DNA of 64,000 nt, from positions 496,001-560,000 of the forward strand of contig CM069876.1 in NCBI GenBank assembly GCA_036172665.1, written 5' to 3'. Shown one piece after another: positions 1-9,904 of the stretch (positions are counted from its first letter, which is position 1; every line of letters starts with the position of its first letter). The notes beneath the pieces are model-generated. The model did not search any database. It was given only the letters and a program-made list of their open reading frames with translations, and was not told where the DNA came from. The position numbers were made by a program, and so were the translations under genes. The DNA comes from Prosopocoilus inquinatus. Lineage: Eukaryota > Arthropoda > Insecta > Coleoptera > Lucanidae.

Positions 1-553
1 CCAAATCTCGCTGATGGCGTTTGATAACAGCTTCTCTTTCCGCCTGTTGGTTTGGTTCAACGAGAGCCAGGTTTTCTTCTAGGAGCTTTTTTCCTGCTCT
101 CTTAACACGGATTGAGAAATTCTCTACCCCTTCACGAGGTGCTTGTGTACATCGTTGGAGCATTAAATATGCTTCGCCTGGTAGTATCTTCCGATCATAA
201 CGCTTCGTCAAGGCTGCTTTAAAATCAGCGTATCTTAGGTCAGACGATAGCAGATGAGATTCCAGCTCAATATATCGAAAGGCTTCTCCTTTTAATTGGT
301 ATCTTGCCACTGCCAGGGTTTGTTGCTCAGTCCAAGCGTCGATATCCGCTCTTTGGCGTAGCTTCAGAAAGAATTCTCGTATGTTTTCCCCAGGTTTTCC
401 CGAAAACTCTGGTAGGCCCACAAGGGTCTGCCCAATAGTCCTAAGACCAGTTAAGTCCATTGCCGGTGGTTGTTGCATATTATTAATGCCATCCACAGGG
501 AGAATAACTGCTTCATGTGTAATGTTATCCGCCGCACTTGCTTCTTCAGCCAT
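1..553 (-). CDS. LTR-retrotransposon gag protein, N-terminal part (runs off the window)
   Basis: The minus strand is open from an ATG at 553-551 to the window edge, about 184 codons with no stop. The protein starts MAEEASAADN. It has a gag-like helical segment (LVGLPEFSGKPGENIREFF, then LKLRQRADIDAW, then VARYQLKGEAFRYIE), which resembles Ty3/gypsy-type gag matrix/capsid regions. A charged stretch with KRAGKKLLEE and REAVIKRHQRDL follows. Zinc knuckles, protease and RT would lie outside the window. The reading frame is intact here, so this copy may be fairly young. Assignment to Ty3/gypsy rather than another LTR clade is inference. A primer binding site and an LTR end lie upstream at about 1838-1851, supporting the call. 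Confidence 0.75.
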   Translation of the reverse strand, partial: MAEEASAADNITHEAVILPVDGINNMQQPPAMDLTGLRTIGQTLVGLPEFSGKPGENIREFFLKLRQRADIDAWTEQQTLAVARYQLKGEAFRYIELESHLLSSDLRYADFKAALTKRYDRKILPGEAYLMLQRCTQAPREGVENFSIRVKRAGKKLLEENLALVEPNQQAEREAVIKRHQRDL

Positions 554-1837
554 TTTAAAATTTATTTAATATACACTTTAAATACTACACGAAACAAAAT
601 AAAACAAAAATCACTGAAATTCAATTAATCACAACACAAACTTTTCGCTTAAATTCATTGATGGCTTCGATTAGATTTCAATTTACACTATGAATCCTCA
701 CAAAAAAAAAATATAAAACTTGATTAATCACTTAACGAACACTTAACTGAATAATTGCTATTTAGGAAAAATAAAATTTTGAACGGGAACGTAATAAAAC
801 AAAAACAAAGAATGAGAAATCATTAATGCGTAAGACGTTTTAAAATGAATTATAAAAAAAAACAATTAATTGATACAATGTTTATTTATGATTACTGTAA
901 AAGGGTAAGTTTCCATAAAACAAACAAAAAAAATGAAATAAAATTTAAAATAAAAGGAGTATCGTTTGTGTGTAAAACTATCAATTTAAAAAAAAATTGT
1001 AATAAAAAAAAAAAAAATAAAGATATCAAAAAAAAGAAATTATTCCAAACAAAATTTTTACCGCAATAACTGAATTAATAAATTTACTGAGACTGCGGAA
1101 GAAAAGAAAAGAGAAAATAAAATGAAGTTAAACGTTTCCTTTTTAATAACAGAACAAAATATTTGGGTGTGCATTACTTTATGACCGTCCCCTGTAGATA
1201 GTACTCGAATTAATTCTGGTTCCGCGGCGCATAACTTATTCGCTGTACCTTGTAGATATTTCATTCGGGCGTCGCATACAAATACGTGAAGCGTCGCGCT
1301 GCAACGGCTGCAATTTACAAATGGCGCTGATTGAACTCTCGCAGTTCGCTCGTCCGCAATTTGCTTCGACACTTCAAAATTATAGGCAATAAAACAAAAC
1401 AAAATATTTATGTACTTTAAAGTGATTGCAATTTTGTTTTTGAACGTTATTAAAATTTATTAGCAAAGTTGTCATACGGACGCACCTGTCAATTAACACA
1501 TTAACAACAAATAAACCAATAGCAAGACAACAGAAAATATTACTGTATACGCATTCTAAGCCCATGTCCTTTTTTTAACAAATAATTTATTTTGACAACA
1601 ATTTCTTGAAAATAAAACGTGAATAACCAGTAAATAAAACATTTCCTAGGACAAATCCCACACGTACTGCAAACAATTTGTAATCCAATAATTAATCCCA
1701 CACCGCTGGCACCAATTTGTGGACCGGGCTGCCCTTCTTTACTGGACATTAGTTTTTGGTTGGGGGATATTAACTCGCATTGCAGCACAGTCTACTGTAG
1801 GGGGGCCGATTTATTACAGGTGAATTTAAGGTATTTT
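554..1837 (-). other. Untranslated leader of the LTR retrotransposon
   Basis: About 1.3 kb between gag and the primer binding site. It is A/T-rich with long A runs near 700-1050 and no convincing coding region. Such long leaders occur in several insect LTR elements. Short open frames here look like chance. Confidence 0.45.
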
Positions 1838-1848
1838 CGCTGCCACCA
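1838..1848 (-). promoter_or_regulatory. Primer binding site, tRNA-Leu type
   Basis: Read on the minus strand this is TGGTGGCAGCG. It is complementary to the 3' end CGCTGCCACCA typical of eukaryotic tRNA-Leu. It sits two bases after an LTR-like end reading AAAGACA, as expected for minus-strand priming of an LTR retrotransposon transcribed leftwards. Confidence 0.6.
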
Positions 1849-1850
1849 AG

Positions 1851-2513
1851 TGTCTTTGAATTAGGACACTGAATAAAATCATTACAAGGCCAGAGGCGTA
1901 TGAGTTCTTCCAGGCTTAAAGAACTGTATACAGTTATTTCTTTGTCTTTTTTTGTAGTTACACGTAATTAAAGTCAGTGCTACAGATTAAAGTATATTGA
2001 AGGAAATGAAAACGTACAAGGGAATATCAAATGTTATCCACTTATTACATCATTACGACAGTACCTGATATTTGAAGGAAAGACTCCCCTCTCCGTTTGA
2101 GGACTCCGCAGCAGGATTTTTCTTGGAGTTACTCTCAGGTCGGGTTCTTCCGTTCTTTTTGGATTCACTCAACCATCACTTTCAATTAGTTACAGGAAAA
2201 ATAAATGAATAAAAACCACAAGAGTCAAAAAGGGCTAGCGAATCATGTGTATACTTGAAGAGTAAGCAACGAACATTGACTGTTTTCTTTCTCCGAGGGG
2301 GTCATACAGCCTGCATCTTATCTCAAAATTACGTCAAAATTCACCCAGTGACTGCTGTCACCTGACGTATCCCGTCTGAACTACTCTTTTTGCGTGGGTC
2401 GAATTATATTCCACTGGGTTTAATTCCCAGGCCACAGCAAGAGAAAAAAAAATGTTATCACACTAATGTTTAGTCTCGGGCACGGCAAGTCCCTGATAAA
2501 AAGAATTTAGACA
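1851..2513 (-). mobile_element. Probable 5' LTR of the retrotransposon (right boundary uncertain)
   Basis: The LTR 3' end (minus strand ..AAAGACA at 1851) is fixed by the adjacent primer binding site. A matching start TGTC on the minus strand occurs at 2513 (663-bp LTR) and also at 2060 (210-bp LTR). The second LTR is outside the window, so the boundary cannot be checked here. No clear AATAAA was seen in the minus orientation. Confidence 0.4.
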
Positions 2514-2596
2514 TTCGCAATTTAGATTATTTTACGAGCCATTAAAAAGGAATACGTCAGACTTATTTAGTAATTAAGAAATTATACATTAAGAGT

Positions 2597-4714
2597 AAAA
2601 TTCCGGCTGTTTACAATACTCTTCCGGGTGGATCAACAACACTGTCATGACCGCCGGCCATGAGTTAAAAAATTTGCACTGGCTCAGACAGAACTTTGAC
2701 ATTCCGCAATTGCATGAAATGTACAGGCAAAAGAAAAAATCATATAACATACTAATTTCAGAAACTAAGAAGCAATTCTTTGGAAATTTAATTGACAATT
2801 CGCATAATAAACAAAAAACAACTTGGAAAATAATAAACGAAAGACTTGGTCGGACTAAACGCAACACAGACATAACATTAATATCTAATGACGTGTCTGT
2901 ATCACAACCGCTAGGAGTGGCTGAACTCTTTGCCAGTCATTTTTCGACGGTTGCTCTACAAGCTCTCACAGATTCTTTCGGGTATATCCCTGCTGTTCCT
3001 TGCACAAAGAATCAGTTTAACCCCAAAACTTTTGCCTTTTTGCCAACTGACTCAGCAGAAGTACTCAAAATTGTAAATAATTTAAAAAATAAGAATAGTT
3101 ACGGAATAGACAATATATCCACTCATGTACTCAAAACTATCGTCCAGCAAATTTCAGCTCCGTTAGCCTGCATTATAAATAATTCAGTGGAGTATGGCGT
3201 TTTTCCAAAACTTCTAAAAACGGCGATTGTTGTACCTATCTTTAAGAAAAATGACGCCCACAACGTTGATAACTACCGACCCATTGCTCTACTTAGTTGT
3301 CTGTCTAAAGTTTTCGAGAAAGTAATGTATAATCGTTTACTAACGTTCATAAATAAATGTAAATTACTCTGTAACTGTCAACACGGCTTTCGCACGGGTA
3401 GATCGACCGAGGGAGCCGCGACTGATTTTCTGGAATTTATATACAAAAATGTTGATGATGGTCACTTCGTCGCGGGTCTCTTTTTCGATCTGACTCGTGC
3501 CTTTGATTGTCTCGACATCACTTTCATTGGCGATAAACTGTATAATATAGGCATTAGAGGTAATGTTCTGAATTGGTTCATGTCTTATCTTAACGCCCGC
3601 AAACTTTGTGTTAAAATTGACAATATTTGTTCATCTCAATTTGATGTAGATTATGGAGTTCCTCAAGGGTCCGTACTGGGACCCCTTATCTTTCTGCTTT
3701 ACATTAACGACGTTGTTGATTATGTTAATGCTGATCATATCACTATATTTGCGGACGACACGTCTATGGCTGTCACTGCACGGACCCCTGAGGAACTCAG
3801 AGCTAAAGTTACCAATGTCTCGGCGCAATTTGGCGATTGGTGTTTCAAGAATAGGCTTATCCTCAACGTTAGTAAAACGTGTGTATTGCAATTCTACAAC
3901 AGAAAGAATCCCGGCGGCACAGAGTTTAATGTAAATGGCACATCTATTGCTGCAAAACTCTCCACTAAACTTCTCGGCATTTATGTAGACGAACAGCTTA
4001 ACTGGCAAGAACAAATTAACAATGTATGCAAGCATTTGAATAGAATCCACTTTGCTATCCTACATATAAAAACTGTTATCAATAACGATCAATTGCTCGA
4101 CATGTACTATGCTCTGGGATACAGCTATTTAAGTTACAATGTAATTCTATGGGGAAATGCAACCAACTGCTCCAGAGTTTTTATCGCCCAAAAGAGATTG
4201 ATCCGCCTGATATTTAATTTGAAACCCAGACAATCATGTCGTGATACATTCAAGAAACACAGTTTGCTAACGTTTCCTGCAATTTATATTTACAAATGTT
4301 TACAATTTGCTAAAGCCAATGGGGGTCAATTTTTTACTAATTCCCATTTTCATGATTACAACACACGGACGAAAAACTTATTCTCTGTCCCCGGTCACAA
4401 GTCCACCAAATTCGAAAATTCTCCAAGTTTTATGGGCAGGAAGTTTTTTAATAAATTGCCCGATTCGTTGCGAACTGCTGATTCCTCAACTTTTAAACGA
4501 ACAGTTAAGAAAATGCTCTCAGAAAAAGCATACTACTCTGTTGCCGAATTTTTAGCGGACAAAGTATTCTAACGCAACACTGTTAGTGACTGCATTCTTG
4601 TGTATTTGACCTTTAATGTTTTATGTTTTATACAATTTTTTGACGTGTACATCCATTTTTGTAAATGGCCTGTGTACAATAAAGGAATTTATTATTATTA
4701 GTATTATTATTATA
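2597..4714 (+). mobile_element. LINE-A insertion with microsatellite 3' tail
   Basis: The element spans the truncated RT frame, a short 3' UTR containing AATAAA near 4678, and a TTA/ATT-repeat tail at about 4688-4714 instead of poly(A). Ending in a short microsatellite is common in CR1-like LINEs. The 5' boundary is approximate. Confidence 0.65.
2599..4572 (+). CDS. LINE-A: 5'-truncated non-LTR retrotransposon reverse transcriptase
   Basis: The frame is open from just after a stop at 2596-2598 to TAA at 4570-4572; the first ATG is at 2647 (641 aa). It encodes the linker and reverse transcriptase of a LINE. Visible motifs are the fingers region (VVPIFKKNDAHNVDNYRPI), ACLFFDLTRAFD-like palm motif (LFFDLTRAFDCLD), GVPQGSVLGPLIFLLYIND, and the catalytic FADD in ITIFADDTSMAV near 3750. 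A C-terminal tail (MGRKFFNKLPDSL) follows. The endonuclease domain and ORF1 are missing, so this is a typical 5'-truncated insertion, yet the remaining frame has no stop. The family is probably in the CR1/jockey group, judged from motif style only. It is not capable of autonomous movement. Confidence 0.85.
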   Translation, partial: NSGCLQYSSGWINNTVMTAGHELKNLHWLRQNFDIPQLHEMYRQKKKSYNILISETKKQFFGNLIDNSHNKQKTTWKIINERLGRTKRNTDITLISNDVSVSQPLGVAELFASHFSTVALQALTDSFGYIPAVPCTKNQFNPKTFAFLPTDSAEVLKIVNNLKNKNSYGIDNISTHVLKTIVQQISAPLACIINNSVEYGVFPKLLKTAIVVPIFKKNDAHNVDNYRPIALLSCLSKVFEKVMYNRLLTFINKCKLLCNCQHGFRTGRSTEGAATDFLEFIYKNVDDGHFVAGLFFDLTRAFDCLDITFIGDKLYNIGIRGNVLNWFMSYLNARKLCVKIDNICSSQFDVDYGVPQGSVLGPLIFLLYINDVVDYVNADHITIFADDTSMAVTARTPEELRAKVTNVSAQFGDWCFKNRLILNVSKTCVLQFYNRKNPGGTEFNVNGTSIAAKLSTKLLGIYVDEQLNWQEQINNVCKHLNRIHFAILHIKTVINNDQLLDMYYALGYSYLSYNVILWGNATNCSRVFIAQKRLIRLIFNLKPRQSCRDTFKKHSLLTFPAIYIYKCLQFAKANGGQFFTNSHFHDYNTRTKNLFSVPGHKSTKFENSPSFMGRKFFNKLPDSLRTADSSTFKRTVKKMLSEKAYYSVAEFLADKVF

Positions 4715-5133
4715 GACCATGTATTAGTCAATCGGGAAAGCAATACAAAGTACGCCATTAAAATAACAGTCACAGAACTTAGTGATCATAAATTAATAGA
4801 AAGTAAATATGGAAATCAAAGTCAAGGAAAAATCAAGAATGATATGGAAAACTAAAACGGTGTATGACTAGAGCATAATGATAAATACTGTTACACAAAA
4901 GATGGACAGAGGTCAAAAAACAATGGAGGAACTTACCCTAAATATAAACGAAACTAAGGAAAAAAGTAAAAAAATAAAAAATAAGAGTACATTTACCTTC
5001 TCATATTATACGTTCATTTTTCGCTTTTTTTAAATTTATCAAAACATGAGTGTTATATTATTATTATCGTTATGGTCGTCTTGTGTCATTGATGTAAGGT
5101 AAAGCAATGATCTTTTTTTGTGAGATTTGTCGT

Positions 5134-5690
5134 TCTCTTTGTTTGTTGCGTGCGCAAAGAATATTCTGTTTTCCTTTTTCCTTTTTTTAAGCGATTAATT
5201 TTTTCCTTTCAACTTTCCTTCATTCAGTCCAGTGTTAGACTTCTTTTTATTTTGATTGATTTTTTTGGTTTGAGTTTAAGAGTTCGCTATAAATTGATGT
5301 TTTCAATTTCTAAAATTTGTTTTTATTTATTCATTTTTCATTTCCTTTAACAATATCGTTCGATCGTCTTTTGTTTCTTTTTTGTTTAATTTACGTTTAC
5401 TTATTTTTTTCTTAGTTTGTTCTCAATTTGCCTTTTTTTTACCAAATCGGGATTTTTTTTTATTTTAAGTAATTTTTTGGTTTAAATTTAAGCGATTGCG
5501 TTTTGTTTCTGAATTTTATTTTATTTTTTTTAATTTTCGAAAAAGAGAATTCCACCTAAGATAATTTCATTTTTATCTTCGGTTTTTAATTTGATTGGGT
5601 TTGGGATTTCTTCTTTTTAATTAATGCGATCGTCTTTTGTTTCTGAAATTTAGTAATTTTTTGTTTGTTTGTTGCTTGCGCAAAGAACTG
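5134..5690 (+). repeat. T-rich repeated modules in the LINE-B 5' region
   Basis: Two diverged modules share markers. GTTGCGTGCGCAAAGAA at about 5145 recurs as GTTGCTTGCGCAAAGAA at 5671. GATCGTCTTTTGTTTC occurs near 5362 and 5626. TTTTATTTTGATTGATTT-like tracts also recur. The second GCGCAAAGAA motif ends about 17 bases before the ORF1 ATG. These may be promoter-bearing monomers, as in other LINE 5' UTRs; that role is inference. Confidence 0.5.
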
Positions 5691-5704
5691 AAAAAATCAA
5701 AACA

Positions 5705-7024
5705 ATGACATCGACTAATGCAGTCACGTCAATTTCAAGAGCGAATAAACCTTGCAGACAGTGCAATAATATTCCAGTAAATGGGTTAAAATGCATAATT
5801 TGTGGTGGATTAACTCATCCTGGTTGTGTGAAATATTTAAAAAATGTAATTGTCTACGGCGAAGATTCGATAAACTGTTGTGAAATTTTGGCAAGTCAGT
5901 CAAGTAGTGACAATTTGGCAGACGTCAATAACTGTACAAGTGGACATATAAATCAGTCTCCTAAACCGATGAGAAGAAATTTTTCTGATGTTAATGCTAC
6001 TCTAATGAATTCAGTAGATTGCACTAAAGAAGAATTCTTTAATATGTTTCAAATAATAACTTCGCAAAATAAGGAAATTATCGCTAAATTGGATAGTGTT
6101 CTATTGGAAAATAAATCTCTAAAGGATGAAATTAATCATTTAAAATTACAATTTAATTTACAAGATTCGGTTTCTAATAATACAAGTGGAACAAGTGGAA
6201 TAAGTGGACGAAAAGCAACATTTGCGGACGTATTAAATAGAAACGTAATAATTGTTGAACCCAAAGATAAAACACTGCAAGAGCCTATTAAGGAGGTCTT
6301 AAAAAATAAAGTTGATGTGGTCGAAATGCAAGCTGGTATATCTATTGGAAAAAATACTAAGAAAGGAGGGATTCTTTTACAAGTTGAAAGATCTGAGACG
6401 TCTAAAGTGCAGAAGGTAATTTCTGAGAAACTTGGTAACAATTATAAAATCTCTGTGCCAGGTAAGTTACAGCCGAAAATTAAGATAGTTGGTATATCAC
6501 TGGAAGATGCAAAGGAGGATAATGAAGCACTTTTAGAAAAAATTATAAGACAGAATAAGTTGAATTTAGATGCAGACGATCAACATTTAAAAATTATTTA
6601 CAGGTCAAAACCTTACAAAAATAAGATAAACATTATTATGCAGGCACAGGCAAAAATATTTAATACTTTATTGTCCAAAGAATTTATATATGTGGGTTGG
6701 AGCATTGGTAAAGTCTTTGAACACTTCAGCATAGTTAGATGTTTCCATTGTGGAGAAATAGGTCACTTTGCTAATCAAAATGAGAAAAAATGCAGTAATA
6801 AAAAAAGGTGTGCGAAATGCTGCGGTGAACATAGTAGTAACTCTTGTCAAAGTGATTTCCTTAAATGTCCATCTTGCTCAGATGCGAATGATAAGTTAGG
6901 ATTAAGCCTAGACATTAATCATTCGGGATGGGATAAAAATTGTCCTAGCTATCAAAGAATAATTTCTATTTTAAAAAATAAAACGAACTATAATGTGGAT
7001 CTGAACGTAATGAATAAAATATAG
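5705..7024 (+). CDS. LINE-B ORF1: zinc-finger nucleic-acid-binding protein
   Basis: The 440-codon frame starts at the first in-frame ATG at 5705 (the frame is open a little further upstream without ATG) and ends in TAG at 7022-7024. The N-terminus has a PHD/RING-like cluster (CRQC at residues 17-20, CIIC at 30-33, HPGC at 38-41, then CC). A helical, probably coiled-coil stretch (LDSVLLENKSLKDEINHLK) follows, then an RRM-like middle region. Cys/His zinc knuckles begin CFHCGEIGHFANQ near residue 345 and continue with CAKCCGEHSSNSC. This is the usual make-up of insect CR1/jockey-group ORF1 proteins, which bind element RNA as chaperones. The stop is followed by CAATTA and the same frame stays open, so some product may continue into ORF2. 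Confidence 0.85.
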   Translation: MTSTNAVTSISRANKPCRQCNNIPVNGLKCIICGGLTHPGCVKYLKNVIVYGEDSINCCEILASQSSSDNLADVNNCTSGHINQSPKPMRRNFSDVNATLMNSVDCTKEEFFNMFQIITSQNKEIIAKLDSVLLENKSLKDEINHLKLQFNLQDSVSNNTSGTSGISGRKATFADVLNRNVIIVEPKDKTLQEPIKEVLKNKVDVVEMQAGISIGKNTKKGGILLQVERSETSKVQKVISEKLGNNYKISVPGKLQPKIKIVGISLEDAKEDNEALLEKIIRQNKLNLDADDQHLKIIYRSKPYKNKINIIMQAQAKIFNTLLSKEFIYVGWSIGKVFEHFSIVRCFHCGEIGHFANQNEKKCSNKKRCAKCCGEHSSNSCQSDFLKCPSCSDANDKLGLSLDINHSGWDKNCPSYQRIISILKNKTNYNVDLNVMNKI

Positions 7025-7030
7025 CAATTA
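7022..7030 (+). promoter_or_regulatory. Candidate stop-codon readthrough signal between LINE-B ORF1 and ORF2
   Basis: ORF1 ends ATA TAG and the next two codons are CAA TTA. This matches the type I leaky-stop consensus UAG-CAR-YYA known from plant virus and other readthrough genes. ORF2 continues in the same frame with no stop, and its first in-frame ATG (7136) lies inside the endonuclease domain. Confidence 0.6.
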
Positions 7031-9820
7031 AAAATTAAAAAAGATGATAATATTCGGCAACATCCAACACATTCTAAATCGATTGATAAATTGAGAATAC
7101 TAAATATAAACTTACGAAGTATACTAAATAAAAAAATGGAATTCAATTCGTTAATTGAGATACATGAACCTGATATTATCGTGGGAACTGAATCCTGGCT
7201 AAATGATAACATTTCCTCTAGTGAAATCTTTGGATCTGATTTGGTTTTTAGATATGACAGAATTGACAGAATTGGTGGTGGTGTGTTTATTTTAGTAAAA
7301 GGAAATTTCGACTGTCATGAATTCTGGAGGGATGATGAATTTGAAATGTTGGCTGTAATTACTCAAATATCCACAGCAAAACTGCTGATAGTAGCAGTGT
7401 ATTGTTCCAGTAATCATTATAATTTCATAGATAAATTAATTAGTTTTATAAATAATGTAGAAGATCAATTTGAAAGAATTGCTATTATTGGAGACTTAAA
7501 TTTACCAAGTATTGATTGGAGTGGCAATAAAATTGGTAATCAGTTACAATCAAAAATTAATGATTTGATTATACAATATTCACTGACTCAAATTGTTAAT
7601 AAACCTACTAGACTTTTTCATAATGACACACGCGGAAATATTCTAGATGTTGTCATTGTTAGACCATCTGATATGGTGATAACTTGGGATGTTGAAGATG
7701 GAGTAAGTGATCACAATGTTGTCGTTGTTGACTTGGATCTTCAATTGCCTGTTATTACTGACAAAATAATAAAAATTTACCAGTATCAGAATGCAAACAA
7801 TCTATTAATTATTAATGAACTTGAGAAAAAATTTCCGATATGGATAAATTCCAGTGGAGACATTAATGAATTATGGAAATCTTTTGTGACATTGATTCAC
7901 AATTTGGTTCTAAAATATGTTCCGTGCAAAGAAATTAAATCTACAACTGATCCTGTTTATTACTCAAAACATGTGAAAAGATTAAAGAAAAAATTACGTC
8001 GGGCTTATCGTTTCAGGAAAATTTATAAAAATTATTACAAACAATTATTATCTGAATTTAATGAAGCAAAGCACCATGCAAATGAACAGTACCTAATACA
8101 CTTAATGGACAAGGATAATGGAAATCACTTATATCGATATATACACCGTTTGAATAAATCTACAACTTCTCAAATTTTGATAAAGAAAGATGGATGTCTG
8201 TTAGAAAACCTCACAGATACAGTAGAAGAATTGAATAGGTATTTTATTAGTGTTTTTAATGAAAAAAATAATGCGATTCTAAATTTTAATGAAAATCAAA
8301 CAGAAGTTTCTGATTTATTTCATTTTACTCGAAAAGATGTTGCTGATATTATTAAGGAACTCAAATGTCATAAATCTCCAGGTATTGATAATTTAACAGC
8401 TGAAATTTTACAAATTGGAGGTTATCCCGTATCTAAATATTTAACGCATCTGTTTCAAATTAGCATTAATAATAGTATTTTACCAAATGACTGGAAGATA
8501 TCAATAGTTCTGCCTGTTTATAAATCTGGTGTGAAGTCTGATTGCAATAATTATCGTCCAATTAGTTTAACATGTATTGTTTGTAAAATTTTAGAAAAAC
8601 TTCTGACAAACTACCTACAATATTTTTGTGATAAGCACAACATAATCAGTAGGAATCAACATGGTTTTAGAAAACATTTCTCCTGTGTTACTCAACTGTT
8701 AAATTTTCACAATGAATTGGTAGAAATTGTTGACGATAAGGGGCAGATAGATGCCATCTTTATTGATTTTACTAAAGCTTTCGATAAAGTTCCACATGAT
8801 ATTATTATAAGAAAATTACAAAATTTGAAGTGTGACATGCGAGTCATCAAATGGATAAATGAATACCTGACGGATAGGAAGCAAAAAGTGAGAATAAATA
8901 ATATTTTTTCATCTGAGCTAATAGTTACTTCTGGTGTGCCTCAAGGTAGTGTGATCAGTCCTATATTATTCATTATTTTTATAAATGACATTACACAAAA
9001 TTTGAGTTGTGAAACAAAATTATTTGCTGATGACTGCGTTATTTACAATCAAAGGAAGAATGCAGAAGATTGGATTTTGCTCCAAGGAGATTTAGACAAA
9101 ATTCAGATGTGGTGTAATGAAAATAAAATGGAAATTAATACAAAAAAATGTGTTGCAATGTCTTTTGGTACCAAAATGTTGTTCCAGGCTCATCCATATA
9201 AATTAGGAAATGATTTGATAAAATATGATGATACATGCAAATACCTAGGAGTTACTTTTCGAAATGATTTAAATTGGAATAATCACATTCAGAATATTTT
9301 AAAAAAAGCTTATAAATCTTTGTATTTCATAACAAGAAATCTTAAAGGCTCTGGAAAACCAGTACTTCAAAAAGCTTACATCACATATGTTCGTCCTAAG
9401 ATTGAGTACGCACAAGAAGTCTGGGACCCATACCAATATTATTTAATTCAAGATCTGGAAATGTTACAGCATAAAGCAGCTCGGTATGTTTGTAACGACC
9501 ACAGAACAACTGCGTCTGTATCACGTATGCTCAAGGAACTAAATTGGGATAGTCTATCTTCTAGAAGAAAAACAGCAAGATTAAAATTATTTTGTTATAT
9601 TCATTTTCAACACGATTCGATGCACAATTTTCTATCTAAATTAAAAGTAAATGATTCTTGTACTAGAAAAAAACATAACTTCACTTATAAAATACCCTTT
9701 TCGAAGTCTAATCTTCATAAATTTTCTTTTTTTCCTAAAACTATACAAGAATGGAATAATTTAAATGAAAAAGATTTGATTAAATTATTAGAAAATTGTG
9801 TATACAAAATTAAAAATTAA
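7025..9820 (+). CDS. LINE-B ORF2: apurinic-type endonuclease plus reverse transcriptase
   Basis: The frame is open for 931 codons directly after the ORF1 stop, ending in TAA. The endonuclease begins LRILNINLRSILNKK (conserved Asn), with catalytic Glu in GTESWL, the GDLNLPSIDW motif and the SDHNVV motif. The reverse transcriptase has NNYRPISLT, IFIDFTKAFDKVPHD, SGVPQGSVISPILF and the catalytic LFADDCVIY near 9020. The C-terminal part has YVRPKIEYAQEVWDPY, typical of CR1/jockey-group LINEs. There is no in-frame ATG before the endonuclease's first strand; an ATG start at 7136 would remove the conserved Asn. ORF2 is therefore probably expressed as an ORF1-ORF2 fusion by readthrough. No frameshift or missing catalytic residue was seen. 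Confidence 0.85.
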   Translation, partial: QLKIKKDDNIRQHPTHSKSIDKLRILNINLRSILNKKMEFNSLIEIHEPDIIVGTESWLNDNISSSEIFGSDLVFRYDRIDRIGGGVFILVKGNFDCHEFWRDDEFEMLAVITQISTAKLLIVAVYCSSNHYNFIDKLISFINNVEDQFERIAIIGDLNLPSIDWSGNKIGNQLQSKINDLIIQYSLTQIVNKPTRLFHNDTRGNILDVVIVRPSDMVITWDVEDGVSDHNVVVVDLDLQLPVITDKIIKIYQYQNANNLLIINELEKKFPIWINSSGDINELWKSFVTLIHNLVLKYVPCKEIKSTTDPVYYSKHVKRLKKKLRRAYRFRKIYKNYYKQLLSEFNEAKHHANEQYLIHLMDKDNGNHLYRYIHRLNKSTTSQILIKKDGCLLENLTDTVEELNRYFISVFNEKNNAILNFNENQTEVSDLFHFTRKDVADIIKELKCHKSPGIDNLTAEILQIGGYPVSKYLTHLFQISINNSILPNDWKISIVLPVYKSGVKSDCNNYRPISLTCIVCKILEKLLTNYLQYFCDKHNIISRNQHGFRKHFSCVTQLLNFHNELVEIVDDKGQIDAIFIDFTKAFDKVPHDIIIRKLQNLKCDMRVIKWINEYLTDRKQKVRINNIFSSELIVTSGVPQGSVISPILFIIFINDITQNLSCETKLFADDCVIYNQRKNAEDWILLQGDLDKIQMWCNENKMEINTKKCVAMSFGTKMLFQAHPYKLGNDLIKYDDTCKYLGVTFRNDLNWNNHIQNILKKAYKSLYFITRNLKGSGKPVLQKAYITYVRPKIEYAQEVWDPYQYYLIQDLEMLQHKAARYVCNDHRTTASVSRMLKELNWDSLSSRRKTARLKLFCYIHFQHDSMHNFLSKLKVNDSCTRKKHNFTYKIPFSKSNLHKFSFFPKTIQEWNNLNEKDLIKLLENCVYKIKN

Positions 9821-9904
9821 GATGTAAGTAATTATGTTTGATTATTAGGCCACCAAGTATATTATACTATACGCCTAATTTGTAACAATAAACATTCTGT
9901 GTTT

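Noticed and set aside
2400..2450. GGGTTTAATTCCCAGGCC resembling a tRNA B box (possible SINE or tRNA)
   Set aside because: No matching A box or cloverleaf could be formed around it.
3631..4050. 139-codon minus-strand frame
   Set aside because: Antisense shadow of the LINE-A reverse transcriptase.
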